Assembly (NCBI GenBank): GCA_947494545.1
Contig: CANLVH010000006.1
Coordinates: 62,001 to 126,000 of the forward strand
From: an uncultured Mesonia sp.
GTDB taxonomy: Bacteria; Bacteroidota; Bacteroidia; Flavobacteriales; Flavobacteriaceae
Direction: 5' to 3'
DNA: 64,000 nucleotides
The notes beneath the pieces are model-generated. The model had not been told where the DNA came from. It worked only from the letters and a program-made list of their open reading frames with translations, and ran no database searches. Position numbers and translations under genes: made by a program. How positions within the stretch are numbered: the stretch's first letter is position 1; each line of letters begins with the position of its first letter. Below, in pieces: positions 1 to 10,700 of this stretch.

Positions 1-2138
1 TTGGTAAAACTTGGGTTTTCTACCCCAATCGCATCTATTATAAACGATTCTGGACCAACTCTCTCACTCTCAGCATCGCCACAAATGGCAGTAACATAAA
101 CTTCATATATTTCATCTTCTTGCAGAGAATCTATAACTACCCCCAATTCGCCATCATTATCTATAATGGTTGTTCCTTCTGTTTCCGGATCAAAACCACT
201 TAGTCCATATTCTACTTTCCACTCGTCTGCAGCACCATTTTCCGTCCAAGTAATTTGAACGCTAGAATTGGTTAGCATTAATACTTCTATATCTGATGGG
301 TCTGTACAAATGCTCGATGGCATAGTAAAAGTTTCGGGACCAGCCCAATCTGTAGTTTCATTCTCGCAAACTGCACGTACATACACATCATAAGAACTTG
401 ACGGTGTTAGATTGTTTATTGTTTGTGATGGTGTACCACTATCATTAACTATTAAATCTCCTTCTGTAGCCGGATCAAATCCTATTGTTCCGTAAAGAAT
501 TTCCCATTCTGTTGAGTTGCCATTTTCTGTCCAAGTAACTTCTACCGTTTGCGGATCTTCTGTAATTACAATTATATTGGAGGGTTGTGCACAAGGTTGC
601 GGATTTACTAAAGTAGTGAAACTTACCGGACCTATAGGATCACTTTCTGCATCTGGCGGACAAAATGAACTTACATAAACATCGTAAGTAGTGTCTTCTT
701 CTAGGTTGATAAGTGTTGTATCTGGCGTTGCATCGTCATCATAAATTACGGTACCGCTTCCTGGCGCAAAACCTTGTTCGCCGTATTCTACATTCCATTC
801 TACGGCCTCGCCATTTTCTATCCAAGATATATCAGCAGATTCGTGTGTAACGTTATTAACCATTAAATTACTTGGTTCCGGACACGGGTTTACAATACTT
901 TCGTAAGTGATAGTAAATTCTCCTTCCGGATTATCTGTTGTTCCACTCTGGTTTCCTACGTTTAAATAATAGGTTGTACCTAATACACTTTCAAAAGAAG
1001 TACTTAAATTTCCTCCTGCGGTTTCTTCTATTGTTTCGCATAATAAAACAGCACAATCTCCGGTGTAAATACCTAATGCCGCATTCCAATTAGTATTTTC
1101 TTCTAATGTTATGGTAACTTGGCCGCCGTCTCCAGTAAAAGTATACCAAACGCCATCGTTCATATCTCCACAGCTAGAATTAATGAAACCGTCATTGTTG
1201 GTAGCGTTAGATGCATCTTGGGTATTCGTATAATTAGGACCATAAACCTGAATAGCGTTAGAACAAGCATCGTTTGCCGGTAAATTTGTTGTGGTAAAAC
1301 TAAATTCTGAACAACCACTAGCTTGACCATTATTATTATAAGGCGTTATTTGAACGTAATAAGTGGTAGTTTCAACCAATTGTCCTAAACTATAAGAAGT
1401 CTCGCCGTTGTTTAGAATTACATTTTCTGCAACATCGGTTCCTCCAGAAGTTGTTCCTACGTTTAATTCGTAACCAATAACACCACCACTTGCAGGAGTC
1501 CAACTTATATTTCCATCTGTTGAAACATTAGTCGCGCCATCTGTAGGATTTGTTAAGGTAACATCGCAATTTGGCGGAGTGGTAACGTCTTGAATAATGG
1601 ATACATTATCAATATAAATATAAAAATCTCCACTGTTCCAATTGGTTTCAAAGCGCAATTGAAAATCACTTCCTGACGGAACATCACCTTCGGGAATGGT
1701 TAAATTTACATTAGCACAAGTGTTGGAAGTGGTGTGATTAGAATCATTTATGGTATGAATGTTTACCCAATTGTTTCCTCCGTCGATGGAGTACGCAATT
1801 TGCATATTACCCCATCCCGGTTGTGTTGGTTGGTTTGGAAGCCCGGAAGAAATATAATCTACAATTTTATAATCAAAATTAATCTCTACTATTGTACCAG
1901 TAGATTGATTTTGAAGATTGGGCGTATACAAGTATCCTAGTGTACTATTAGTCCATAGATTATCGCGTAAAGAATTTCCCTCACAAGTAGCTACGGGCGT
2001 ACTTGCAAACTCACCATTAGTGGACCAATCTGCTGGTATCGCGTTATTTTCGTTAAAATTTTCATTTAGATTTATTTGCCCCAATCCTATAGAAGTAATA
2101 CAAAAAAATAGAAGAGAGAGAATTGTAGTTTTATACAT
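1..2138 (-). CDS. T9SS cargo protein with fibronectin type III repeats (3' end beyond window)
   Basis: Open reading frame on the minus strand from an ATG at 2138 running off the left edge, so the C-terminus is missing. The start has a signal peptide (MYKTTILSLLFFCITSIGLGQ). A jelly-roll domain of the choice-of-anchor type follows, then a fibronectin type III (FnIII) domain, a module resembling a pre-peptidase/DVW domain, and at least three more FnIII domains with the local signature W-x-E-N-G and YGxxGFDP. The sequence resembles the next two genes on the same strand, so the three are tandem paralogues. A C-terminal sorting domain is expected outside the window. Ligand or enzymatic activity cannot be told from what is visible; adhesion or extracellular binding is an inference. 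Confidence 0.85.
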   Translation of the reverse strand, partial: MYKTTILSLLFFCITSIGLGQINLNENFNENNAIPADWSTNGEFASTPVATCEGNSLRDNLWTNSTLGYLYTPNLQNQSTGTIVEINFDYKIVDYISSGLPNQPTQPGWGNMQIAYSIDGGNNWVNIHTINDSNHTTSNTCANVNLTIPEGDVPSGSDFQLRFETNWNSGDFYIYIDNVSIIQDVTTPPNCDVTLTNPTDGATNVSTDGNISWTPASGGVIGYELNVGTTSGGTDVAENVILNNGETSYSLGQLVETTTYYVQITPYNNNGQASGCSEFSFTTTNLPANDACSNAIQVYGPNYTNTQDASNATNNDGFINSSCGDMNDGVWYTFTGDGGQVTITLEENTNWNAALGIYTGDCAVLLCETIEETAGGNLSTSFESVLGTTYYLNVGNQSGTTDNPEGEFTITYESIVNPCPEPSNLMVNNVTHESADISWIENGEAVEWNVEYGEQGFAPGSGTVIYDDDATPDTTLINLEEDTTYDVYVSSFCPPDAESDPIGPVSFTTLVNPQPCAQPSNIIVITEDPQTVEVTWTENGNSTEWEILYGTIGFDPATEGDLIVNDSGTPSQTINNLTPSSSYDVYVRAVCENETTDWAGPETFTMPSSICTDPSDIEVLMLTNSSVQITWTENGAADEWKVEYGLSGFDPETEGTTIIDNDGELGVVIDSLQEDEIYEVYVTAICGDAESERVGPESFIIDAIGVENPSFT

Positions 2139-2166
2139 AGCGTTAGTGAATTTGGTTAGATTACCA

Positions 2167-2174
2167 CAAAGTTA
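2167..2174 (-). promoter_or_regulatory. Bacteroidota -7 box
   Basis: The minus strand reads TAACTTTG, an exact match to TAnnTTTG, about 30 bases before the ATG at 2138. No clear -33 TTG was found at the usual spacing. Confidence 0.45.
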
Positions 2175-2250
2175 CGGAAAGCAAAGGCTGCATGAACTTA
2201 ATGAATTCCAAATTAATGCTAAGAATATTATAACGTTTTACCATAAAAAA

Positions 2251-2273
2251 GACCCGAACGTGGCGTTCGGGTC
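2251..2273 (-). terminator. Rho-independent terminator
   Basis: Perfect 9-bp stem GACCCGAAC/GTTCGGGTC with a 5-base loop. On the minus strand it is followed by six T residues, so it terminates the gene ending at 2300. Confidence 0.9.
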
Positions 2274-2299
2274 TATAATCTTAAAAAAGTTGAAAAAAA

Positions 2300-4582
2300 C
2301 TATTGTTTAACTACTTTAAAAGTTTTTACATTATTACCAATAGTTGCTTTTACTAAATAAACTCCGGCTTGTAAACCATTCATATCTACTGCAGGATTGG
2401 TCGTTTTTGGTGCTGTTTGCAACACTTGCTGACCTAATAGGTTAAATACTTGAATTGTTTCTACTTGTTTAGAAGACTCAATATTTAACAATCCTTTCGT
2501 AGGGTTAGGATAGTAACCAAATGTAGCTTCTGTAAAGTTATCAGTTGCTAAAACACCTTCTCTTGCTTCAATACAGAAAGTTCCTTGGCTTGATCCGTAA
2601 CCATCTGCCTGTACATAATAAATTTCTCCAGGAGTTAAGTTTTCCAATAGTACTACAGAGCTTAAACCAATTATTTCGCCACCATCTTCATCACAAGCAA
2701 TTTCTGTAAGGCTTGTCATATCTGTACAGTCTCCAACTGTATAAACAGCCAATTGTGTATCGCTTAAATCGTTTGGTTCTATATCTGTAGTAAGGGTTAC
2801 TTCTCCACTACTTGGTGCTTCAAAAGAAAACCATACAGAGTTACTGGCTAAATCACTAGAGAACCAGCACGAACCTGAAGGTTCATTTGCTTCTATAGTT
2901 GCGTTAATATTACTATATGCATCACCGCTACAAGTTTGGTCTATAGTTAACATGATAGCATTGCATAAAGTATCGTTAGCCGGTGGGATACCAAATGCTG
3001 CCGGTCCTGTCCAAGTACTACTGTCTGTAGCAGAACAAGTTGCTCTAACATAAACTTCATACCCAACACCTTCTACTAAACCAGAAATAGTTTCGCCTAA
3101 GGCATCATCATCATTAATTGTAGTACCACCAGTTTCGGGATCAAATCCTGCTTCTCCATAAATAATTTCCCATTCTGTTGCAGAACCATTTTCTGTCCAA
3201 GAAATATCTACGCTATTAGCAGTATAGTTATCAAAAGTAATATCTGTTGGAGCAGGACACGCCGGCTCATAGGCTGAAATTAAGAATTCTCCTTGGCCAT
3301 CTAAATAACCCCAAGCTCTCACATAGATTGTTTCGCCAACTGTTTGATTGGTTAAATAAAGATAAGAGAACGCCCCTCCGGTAATTTCATTATCGTCATT
3401 ACATTCAATCGCAGTTAAATCTGTACAATCTGTACCTGAATAAGCTTCGATAGCAGTATCTGCAATATCTGAACTTGTATTAGTATCTTGTTGTGTTTCT
3501 ATTATTACATTTCCACTAGCAGGAACTTCTACTGTAAACCAAACATCAGAACTACTATTGCTATCAAAAGCTCCGCACTCTGGTGCTGGCATGGTGGTTG
3601 AGCCAGTACCTTCTAAATTAGAAGCCGTTATTGCATTATCGTCAAATACCATACCTACTGTTAATGCTGTTGCATCTACACACTCATCATTATCTGGAGG
3701 AGTTGCCAAGGTAGTAAACTCAGCCATTTCAGGGTCTGATGTACCGCTAGCACAGAGAGAATAAACATAAACATCATAATCTGTAATTGCCACTAATCCG
3801 GTTGCAGCAACAGTTGTTGTACCCGCAGGTACTGCAGTATCTTCAAATACAGGAGTATCTGATGCTGGATCGTCTCCGGCATTGTAAACTGTTACTTCGT
3901 AACCGCTGGTTGCCGATACTTCTTCACTCCAAGAAATGTCTGCTGAATTATCTGTAATATTAGTCACCTCTAAGCCAAGTGGAGCTTGACAATCTGGTGC
4001 TACTTCAACAACTACATTATCTACTATTAGCATAAACATATCTGTTGAATTATTTACCCAAGCTAGATAAACATCTTCCCCATCATAATCTGATAGATTA
4101 AATCTTCTAGTTTTGTAAAGATCTGTTTCATCTGCAGGAGGTGAATATTCTTCGGCGATTGAAAATAATACATCGGTAAAATCTGCTGGATCTGTACCCG
4201 TAGTAGAAATTCTTAATTCATAACCATCTGGAAAATCCGGATCTTGCGCTTTAACTTCATAAACTACTTGATTGTTTGTGGTTAAAGTAATTTGTGGTGA
4301 GATAAGCCAATCATTCGATGTTCCTGCAGGTGTATACCAAGAAGTACTCATTGCAGCCATATCTCCGGCAGGACCGCCAAAGTTACCGTCCGGTCCGTTC
4401 TTATCTAAAACATTCCATCCATCAGTAATGAAACTAACATTATCAGCAGGGATGTTCCCATCTAGATCTAAGGTTGTCCAATCAGTAAGACCGTTTGTAA
4501 AGTCTTCCTGAAAAATAACTTGCGCACTTAAACTTACCGTAAACAGTAAGCAAAAAACGCTTAGAAAAGTAATTTTTTTCAT
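2300..4582 (-). CDS. T9SS cargo protein with FnIII domains and type A sorting domain, 760 aa
   Basis: Complete secreted protein. Residues 1-21 are a signal peptide (MKKITFLSVFCLLFTVSLSAQ). A choice-of-anchor J-like domain follows (about 22-195, opening with EDFTNGLTDW), then FnIII (about 198-290), a DVWF-type beta module (295-440), a second FnIII (442-530, WTENGSATEWEIIYGEAGFDP), a second DVWF-type module (535-670) and a T9SS type A sorting domain (about 685-760, with YYPNPTKG and a GVYLVK-type end). The sorting domain implies export through T9SS and attachment to or release from the cell surface. It has its own terminator, and its upstream gap holds the terminator of the larger paralogue, so it is probably transcribed alone. 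Target unknown. Confidence 0.9.
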   Translation of the reverse strand: MKKITFLSVFCLLFTVSLSAQVIFQEDFTNGLTDWTTLDLDGNIPADNVSFITDGWNVLDKNGPDGNFGGPAGDMAAMSTSWYTPAGTSNDWLISPQITLTTNNQVVYEVKAQDPDFPDGYELRISTTGTDPADFTDVLFSIAEEYSPPADETDLYKTRRFNLSDYDGEDVYLAWVNNSTDMFMLIVDNVVVEVAPDCQAPLGLEVTNITDNSADISWSEEVSATSGYEVTVYNAGDDPASDTPVFEDTAVPAGTTTVAATGLVAITDYDVYVYSLCASGTSDPEMAEFTTLATPPDNDECVDATALTVGMVFDDNAITASNLEGTGSTTMPAPECGAFDSNSSSDVWFTVEVPASGNVIIETQQDTNTSSDIADTAIEAYSGTDCTDLTAIECNDDNEITGGAFSYLYLTNQTVGETIYVRAWGYLDGQGEFLISAYEPACPAPTDITFDNYTANSVDISWTENGSATEWEIIYGEAGFDPETGGTTINDDDALGETISGLVEGVGYEVYVRATCSATDSSTWTGPAAFGIPPANDTLCNAIMLTIDQTCSGDAYSNINATIEANEPSGSCWFSSDLASNSVWFSFEAPSSGEVTLTTDIEPNDLSDTQLAVYTVGDCTDMTSLTEIACDEDGGEIIGLSSVVLLENLTPGEIYYVQADGYGSSQGTFCIEAREGVLATDNFTEATFGYYPNPTKGLLNIESSKQVETIQVFNLLGQQVLQTAPKTTNPAVDMNGLQAGVYLVKATIGNNVKTFKVVKQ

Positions 4583-4656
4583 AATTAAAAATTTTCGATT
4601 AATTGCTAAAGTTAATAATTATTAACATTAAACTTACTAAATATTTCATAAAAAAA

Positions 4657-4679
4657 GGGGAGGCTTTAACAGCTTCCCC
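4657..4679 (-). terminator. Rho-independent terminator
   Basis: Stem GGGGAGGCT/AGCTTCCCC (one wobble pair) with a 5-base loop, followed by a T run on the minus strand. It lies downstream of the 2194-aa gene. Confidence 0.85.
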
Positions 4680-4704
4680 AATTATTAATAAAATAATACG
4701 GCTA

Positions 4705-7700
4705 TTATTCTCTAATTAATTTAAAGGTTTTTACCGAATTATTAATTGTCACCTGCATTAGATAAGTACCCGATGCTAAATTTGCAACGTCTAATTGGGT
4801 ATCTAATTGGTTAACTTTCTTACTCATTACTACTTGACCTAATAGATTATAAATCTCTACTTGACTAATTGAATTCGTAGCTTTTATAAACAATTGATTC
4901 TTAACCGGGTTAGGGTAATAAGAGAATCCTTCAAAATTTACGGAATCTACACTTAAATTAGTAGTAGTAAATGGTTCTGGTCCTGTCCAATCACTTTCGT
5001 CATCAACGTCGCAGATAGCACGAACATAAACTTCGTAATCTGTATTTGCTGTAAGACCGCTAAGTGAATAACCCGGAGTTCCATCTGCGTCTATAACAGA
5101 AGTCCCCTCTGTAAGCGGATCAAATCCTGCTTCTCCGTAAAGAATTTCCCACTCTACGGCGGTTCCGTTCTCCGTCCAAGTTATATCGGCAGTAAAATCA
5201 CCGATATTACTTATTGCAACATCTGTTGGTGCTGGACAAGTTACGGTAGATTGCAGTACATTTAATGTATAGTCTTCTGCCTGACCAAAAGTGGAACCGG
5301 CATCACAACTATCATTTGGAAAACTGCCATCAAATGAATAACGTTTAATTACACGCATTCTTGTATTGCCTAAAGTAGCTCCAGCAGGAACAGTAATATC
5401 TGCAACTAATTGGACACCATCTACACCACTAGAGTTTTCAATAGTACCTAGGTCGTAGCGTTCTCCATCATCGTCCATACTTCCATTTTGGTTCCAATCT
5501 GCAAACAAGGTAATGGTATTAACATAATCACCACCGGTGTAAGCTTCTATTGTAACAGTATAGGTTTCTCCTTGTTCTACATTTCCTACAATATCTAGGA
5601 AATATTCATGAGCTGGACTATCTGTAGCTTCCGAAGAAGTATTAGAAACATCTGCTAATTCTACAAAAGTGATTGGCTCAACAGTTGAAAAATCTATTGG
5701 GCAATACATATCTACTGTAGTTGCAGATACTGGACCGGCAATGGCACTATCTGAATCAGAACAGTTTGCAATTACATAGAAGTCATATTCTGTCATACTT
5801 TCTAATCCAGAAATGGTAGTACTTGGTGTGCCATTTACAACTTCTGTAGTACCAGAACCTAAGGTAAATCCAGCTGGACCATATTCTACTGTCCACTGGG
5901 TTTCATCACCTACAGTAGTCCACTCTACATCTGCACTACTCGCTGTAAGATTAGTTACCATCAAGTTTTCTGGAGTAAAGCAATCTAGGTCATTATAAGT
6001 ACACTCACCAGTTATACTAAATACACCATCGTCTTCTTGGCTTTCTACCCAGCCTGTAGTGTTTTCATTATCAAAAACCATGTTATTACCAACAGGATTT
6101 ACTGTTGTAGTTTCCCAAGCTAATTGTGTACCTGCACTAGTAGGAACACCGCTAAGTTCTACCCAATAGGTAGTACCGTTAACGTTGCCATCTCCGGCAA
6201 AATCAATAGGAGTTGTGAAATCTAGTACTACTTCGTGTACATCGTAACCAAAAGCAGTTCCTATTATTGCTTGAGAAGTTGGCGCTAAATCCTGAATAGT
6301 CTGAATTTCTGTTCCGGGAACACCATCATTATCTTCATAGAAAGTAACATCCATAGTGTTTATACCTCCTTGCGATAATATATTAACAGTAATATTATCT
6401 GCACTAAATGTAGCAGTGTTAGTGCTAACAATAAAGTCGTTAGCCAAAATTTGGGTACCGGATTCTTCCATAAATACACCATTTTCAAAACCATTACTTA
6501 CTTGCGTTTGGCCACAATCTTCTATAGGACCTCCGCCACCAGATGTGGTGGTTGTAAAGGTTTCGGGACCTGTCCAATCACTTTCAACATTTATATCACA
6601 AATTGCACGAACGTAAACATCATAGTCTGTTTCTGGTGTCAAACCTGTAAGGCTTTCTCCTAACGCATCAGTGTCTGAAATCGAAATTCCTTCGGTAAGC
6701 GGATCAAATCCTGCTTCGCCGTAAAGAATCTCCCATTCTGTTGCAGAACCGTTTTCTGTCCAAGAAATATCTGCGGAAGTATCTGTAATAGTACTTACTA
6801 CAATATCTGTTGGAGCAGGACAAGTAATTGCCGTGGTTGTGAAGGTTTCTGGTCCAGTCCAATCACTTTCATCGTCTACATCGCAAATTGCACGAACGTA
6901 AACGTCATAGTCCGTTTCTGGTGTCAAACCTGTAAGGCTTTCTCCTAACGCATCAGTATCTGAAATCGAAATTCCTTCGGTAAGCGGATCAAATCCTGCT
7001 TCGCCGTAAAGAATCTCCCATTCTGTTGCAGAACCGTTTTCTGTCCAAGAAATATCTGCAGAAGTATCTGTAATAGTACTTACTACAATATCTGTTGGAG
7101 CAGCGCAAGGTTCAACAAAAGCTTCAAAAACAAAGTCGTCTGCATATAACTCAAATTCATCTGTACCAGTTGCTCGCACAGCAATATAAATTGTTTGTCC
7201 TACATACATAGACAAGTCAAATTCTTTCTGAGTCCAAGCGTTAGGAGCCTCCTCTTCTGCTTGTAAAACTACATCAAAAGAAGCAGCTTGTGTATCTGTA
7301 GTTGACAATAAAACTTCGTAAGATTCTAAGAAAATAGAACTTCTAGATTTAATCCAAAAAGAGAATAGATCGTTTGTTTCTGCTACAATCTCAATTTGTG
7401 GAGTAATCAAATAATCATCATGTGCTATAGAGCCAAAAGAAATAGAAGCCGCATTAGTTCCACTATGAGCGTCTCCGGTTATGTCTGAAGAATTTTCCCA
7501 TCCGTTAGTATCTCCTAAATTGATTATTGACCAACAAGCTGGCAAACCAACAACGCCTTCAAAATCTTGCGAGTAAGCAGTATTTATAACCTCACATTGT
7601 GTCGTGAAGCTATCTGGTCCTATCCATTCGCTTTCATCTCCGGGAGCACAAATTGCACGCAAATAAACGTCATAACCTGTACTAGCAGTTAAACCGGTTA

Positions 7701-10700
7701 AAGTTTCGCCCAAGTTGTTATCATTATCAATAATAGAGGTTCCTTCTGTGGCGGGATCAAATCCTGCTTCGCCATAAAGGATTTCCCATTCTGTTTCTGT
7801 ACCTCCTGCTGTCCAACTTATATCTACAGTAGTTGTAGTAATGCCATCAAAAACAATGTCTGCTGGGGTCGGACAAGCTGGAGGAGTTCTTACTTCAAAG
7901 TCATCTACAAAGAAGTCATAATCTTCTGAATCGTTAACTGTTCCATCGGTAGCCCAGAAAGCAAATTTTACAGTACCAGAATAGGCACTTAAATCTACTA
8001 TTTCTTGTTGACCGGTGGCCGAAGGAGTGTTAGAAGCATCATAAGTCAATAAGTTAGACCAAGTTGCTCCATCATCTTCTGATATAAGCAATTGAACCTC
8101 ATCGTCTGATCCCATATCGGAAGGAGCTGAACTGGAATAATTAGTAACAGCGGTTATATAAGCCAGTTCATAAGTACCGCCAGATAAATCAAAAGATGGA
8201 GAGATTAACCACTCTTCTCTTCCTGTGGTAAACAAGTTAATAGTAGCAGCATTATTTGAACCAGTATTTAAAAACTCATCAGAGAACCAAGAACCAGTTC
8301 CTATATCTGATGGACCATCTGCCGGTAAACCACTACCTGCCTCTTCCCAGCAGTCTGGTAGAAAGTTAGTGAAATCTTCTAAGTAATCTGGTACATAAAC
8401 TGCACAATCTGTCTCAAAAGTTATTGGACCTGTCCACTCACTTTCATCACCAGGCGCACAAATTGCACGAACGTATACATCGTATTCCGTAGCGCTTGAC
8501 AACCCATTTAAAGTTATGCCTAAAGTGCCGTCATCATCCATAACGCTGGTTCCTTCGGTGGCAGGATCAAAACCTACTTCTCCATACAGGATTTCCCATT
8601 CGGTAGCAGAACCATTTTCTGTCCACATAAGGTCTGCCGAAGTATCTGTTATATTACTTGCAGCCAAGCCTGATGGACTAAGACAAGAAGGTGCATCCTT
8701 GACGCTCACATCATCTATAGCGATATCATTTTCATAATTGTCACCAATTACAGTATTTACAACAAATCTTACCTTGATAGGTCCTGTAATGGTTAAGCTA
8801 TCTAGCGTTATACCAACTTTTTCCCAAGCATCTACATCGCCATTATCGTCCATATATACTTCATTCCAAGCTGTACCATCCCAAACCTCTACGGTTATTT
8901 TATTAGAATCGTCGTTATTTGCAAAATGATAAACATAAAATTCTAGATATGGTGTTGCTAAAGAAGAAACGTCTATAAAAGGCGTGGCTAAGGTAGCGTC
9001 TGGTGTGGTGGTAGATGTTGAAGCATCTACATAGACCAAATAGCCGCCTCCTGATGTGTGATCAGAAAAGTTGTTACCACTGCTGGGTTCTGTATCAAAC
9101 TCCCAAATTTTAGAAGTAGAACTTGTATTAGCCCAACAATCTGGCATTGCATCCATAGAAGTTTCGAAATCTTCTGTAAAAGGTGCTGTAAAGGTTGCAC
9201 ACTCTGTCTCAAAAGTTACCGGGCCTAACCATTCGCTTTCATCTCCGGGAGCGCATACTGCACGTACATAGATGTCATATTCTGTAACCTCGGTCAACCC
9301 GCTTAAAGTTTCACCCAGTGTGCCGTCATCATCTATTACGCTAGTTCCTTCTGTAGCAGGATCAAAACCTGTTTCGCCATAAAGAATTTCCCATTCTGTA
9401 GCGGAACCGTTTTCCGTCCAAGAAATATCAGCAGCATTAGCAGTAATATTATCTATTACAATACCTGCCGGCGCAGCACATGAAGGCGGAATTCTCACTT
9501 TAAAATCATCCACATAAAAATTATAATCTTCAGAGTCATCTACTGTTCCCTCTGTGGCCCAGAATGCAAATTTTACTGTACCAGAATAAGCACTTAAGTC
9601 TATAATTTCTTCTTGACCGGTGTTAGTCGGTGTGTTGCTCGCATCATAGGTTAATAGGTTAGACCAAGTTGCACCATCGTCTTCAGAAATTAATAGTTGC
9701 ACTTCATCATCAGATCCCATTGCGGAAGCAGCACTACCAGAATAGGCAGTTACCCCCGTCATAAAAGCTAATTCATAATCAGCTGCTGATAAATCAAAAG
9801 ATGGTGATATTAACCAATCTTCTTTACTGTTAGAATATAAATTAATTCTAGCAGAATTTGTACCAGAGTTTAAAAAATCATCACTAGTCCAACTACCAAA
9901 ACCTAAATCAGAAGGACCGTCAATAGGCAAACCACTACTAGCTTCTTCCCAACAATTTGGCAAGAAATTTTCAAAATTCTCTACATAATCCGGAGTATAC
10001 ACTGCACATTCTGTAGTAAACTCTACTGGTCCAGTCCAGTCACTTAAATCTCCAGAGCCACAATTTGCACGCACATACACATCATAATTCAAGCCAGAAT
10101 TTAGACCTGTAAGGGTTTCTCCCAAAGTGCCATCGTTATCTGCAAGCGAAGTTCCTTCTGTTGCCGGATCGAATCCTGTTTCTCCGTAAAGAATTTCCCA
10201 TTCTATGGCAGAACCATTTTCTGTCCAAGAAATATCTGCAGAATTTTCTGCAATGTTATCTACTAATATATCGGTAACGGGTGGACAAGTTAATTCTTCT
10301 ATATCTAAATCATAAGTAATAGATTGTGGAGCTGCCCAAGTAGATATTACAATGTAATAGGTAGTACCTCCGGTTAAAGCCAACGCCTCTATAGTACGAT
10401 CGCTTGTACCCGAGTTTCCTTCAGTTGCAACACAATTTGGATTATCATCAAAACAAGCATCTAATACGTGAATGCCTGACCAAGTATCGCTTACGTTAGA
10501 AAGAGTGATATTAACCACCATATCAGCTGCAGGGGTATAGGCATACACTACATCGTCTCCACTTAAATAATTACCACAAGGGTTATCACTATTCTCATAG
10601 TCATCACCGTAATTGGCAGTATCGTCTGAAGTTGTGTAAGGTAAACTTGTAATAGCGATAGGGTTTGCACAAGTTTCTCCCGGTGAAGAAAGATTTGGCG

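Noticed and set aside
8738..8929. Plus-strand open frames inside the FnIII genes
   Set aside because: They are antisense shadows of repetitive minus-strand coding sequence, without signals or start context.
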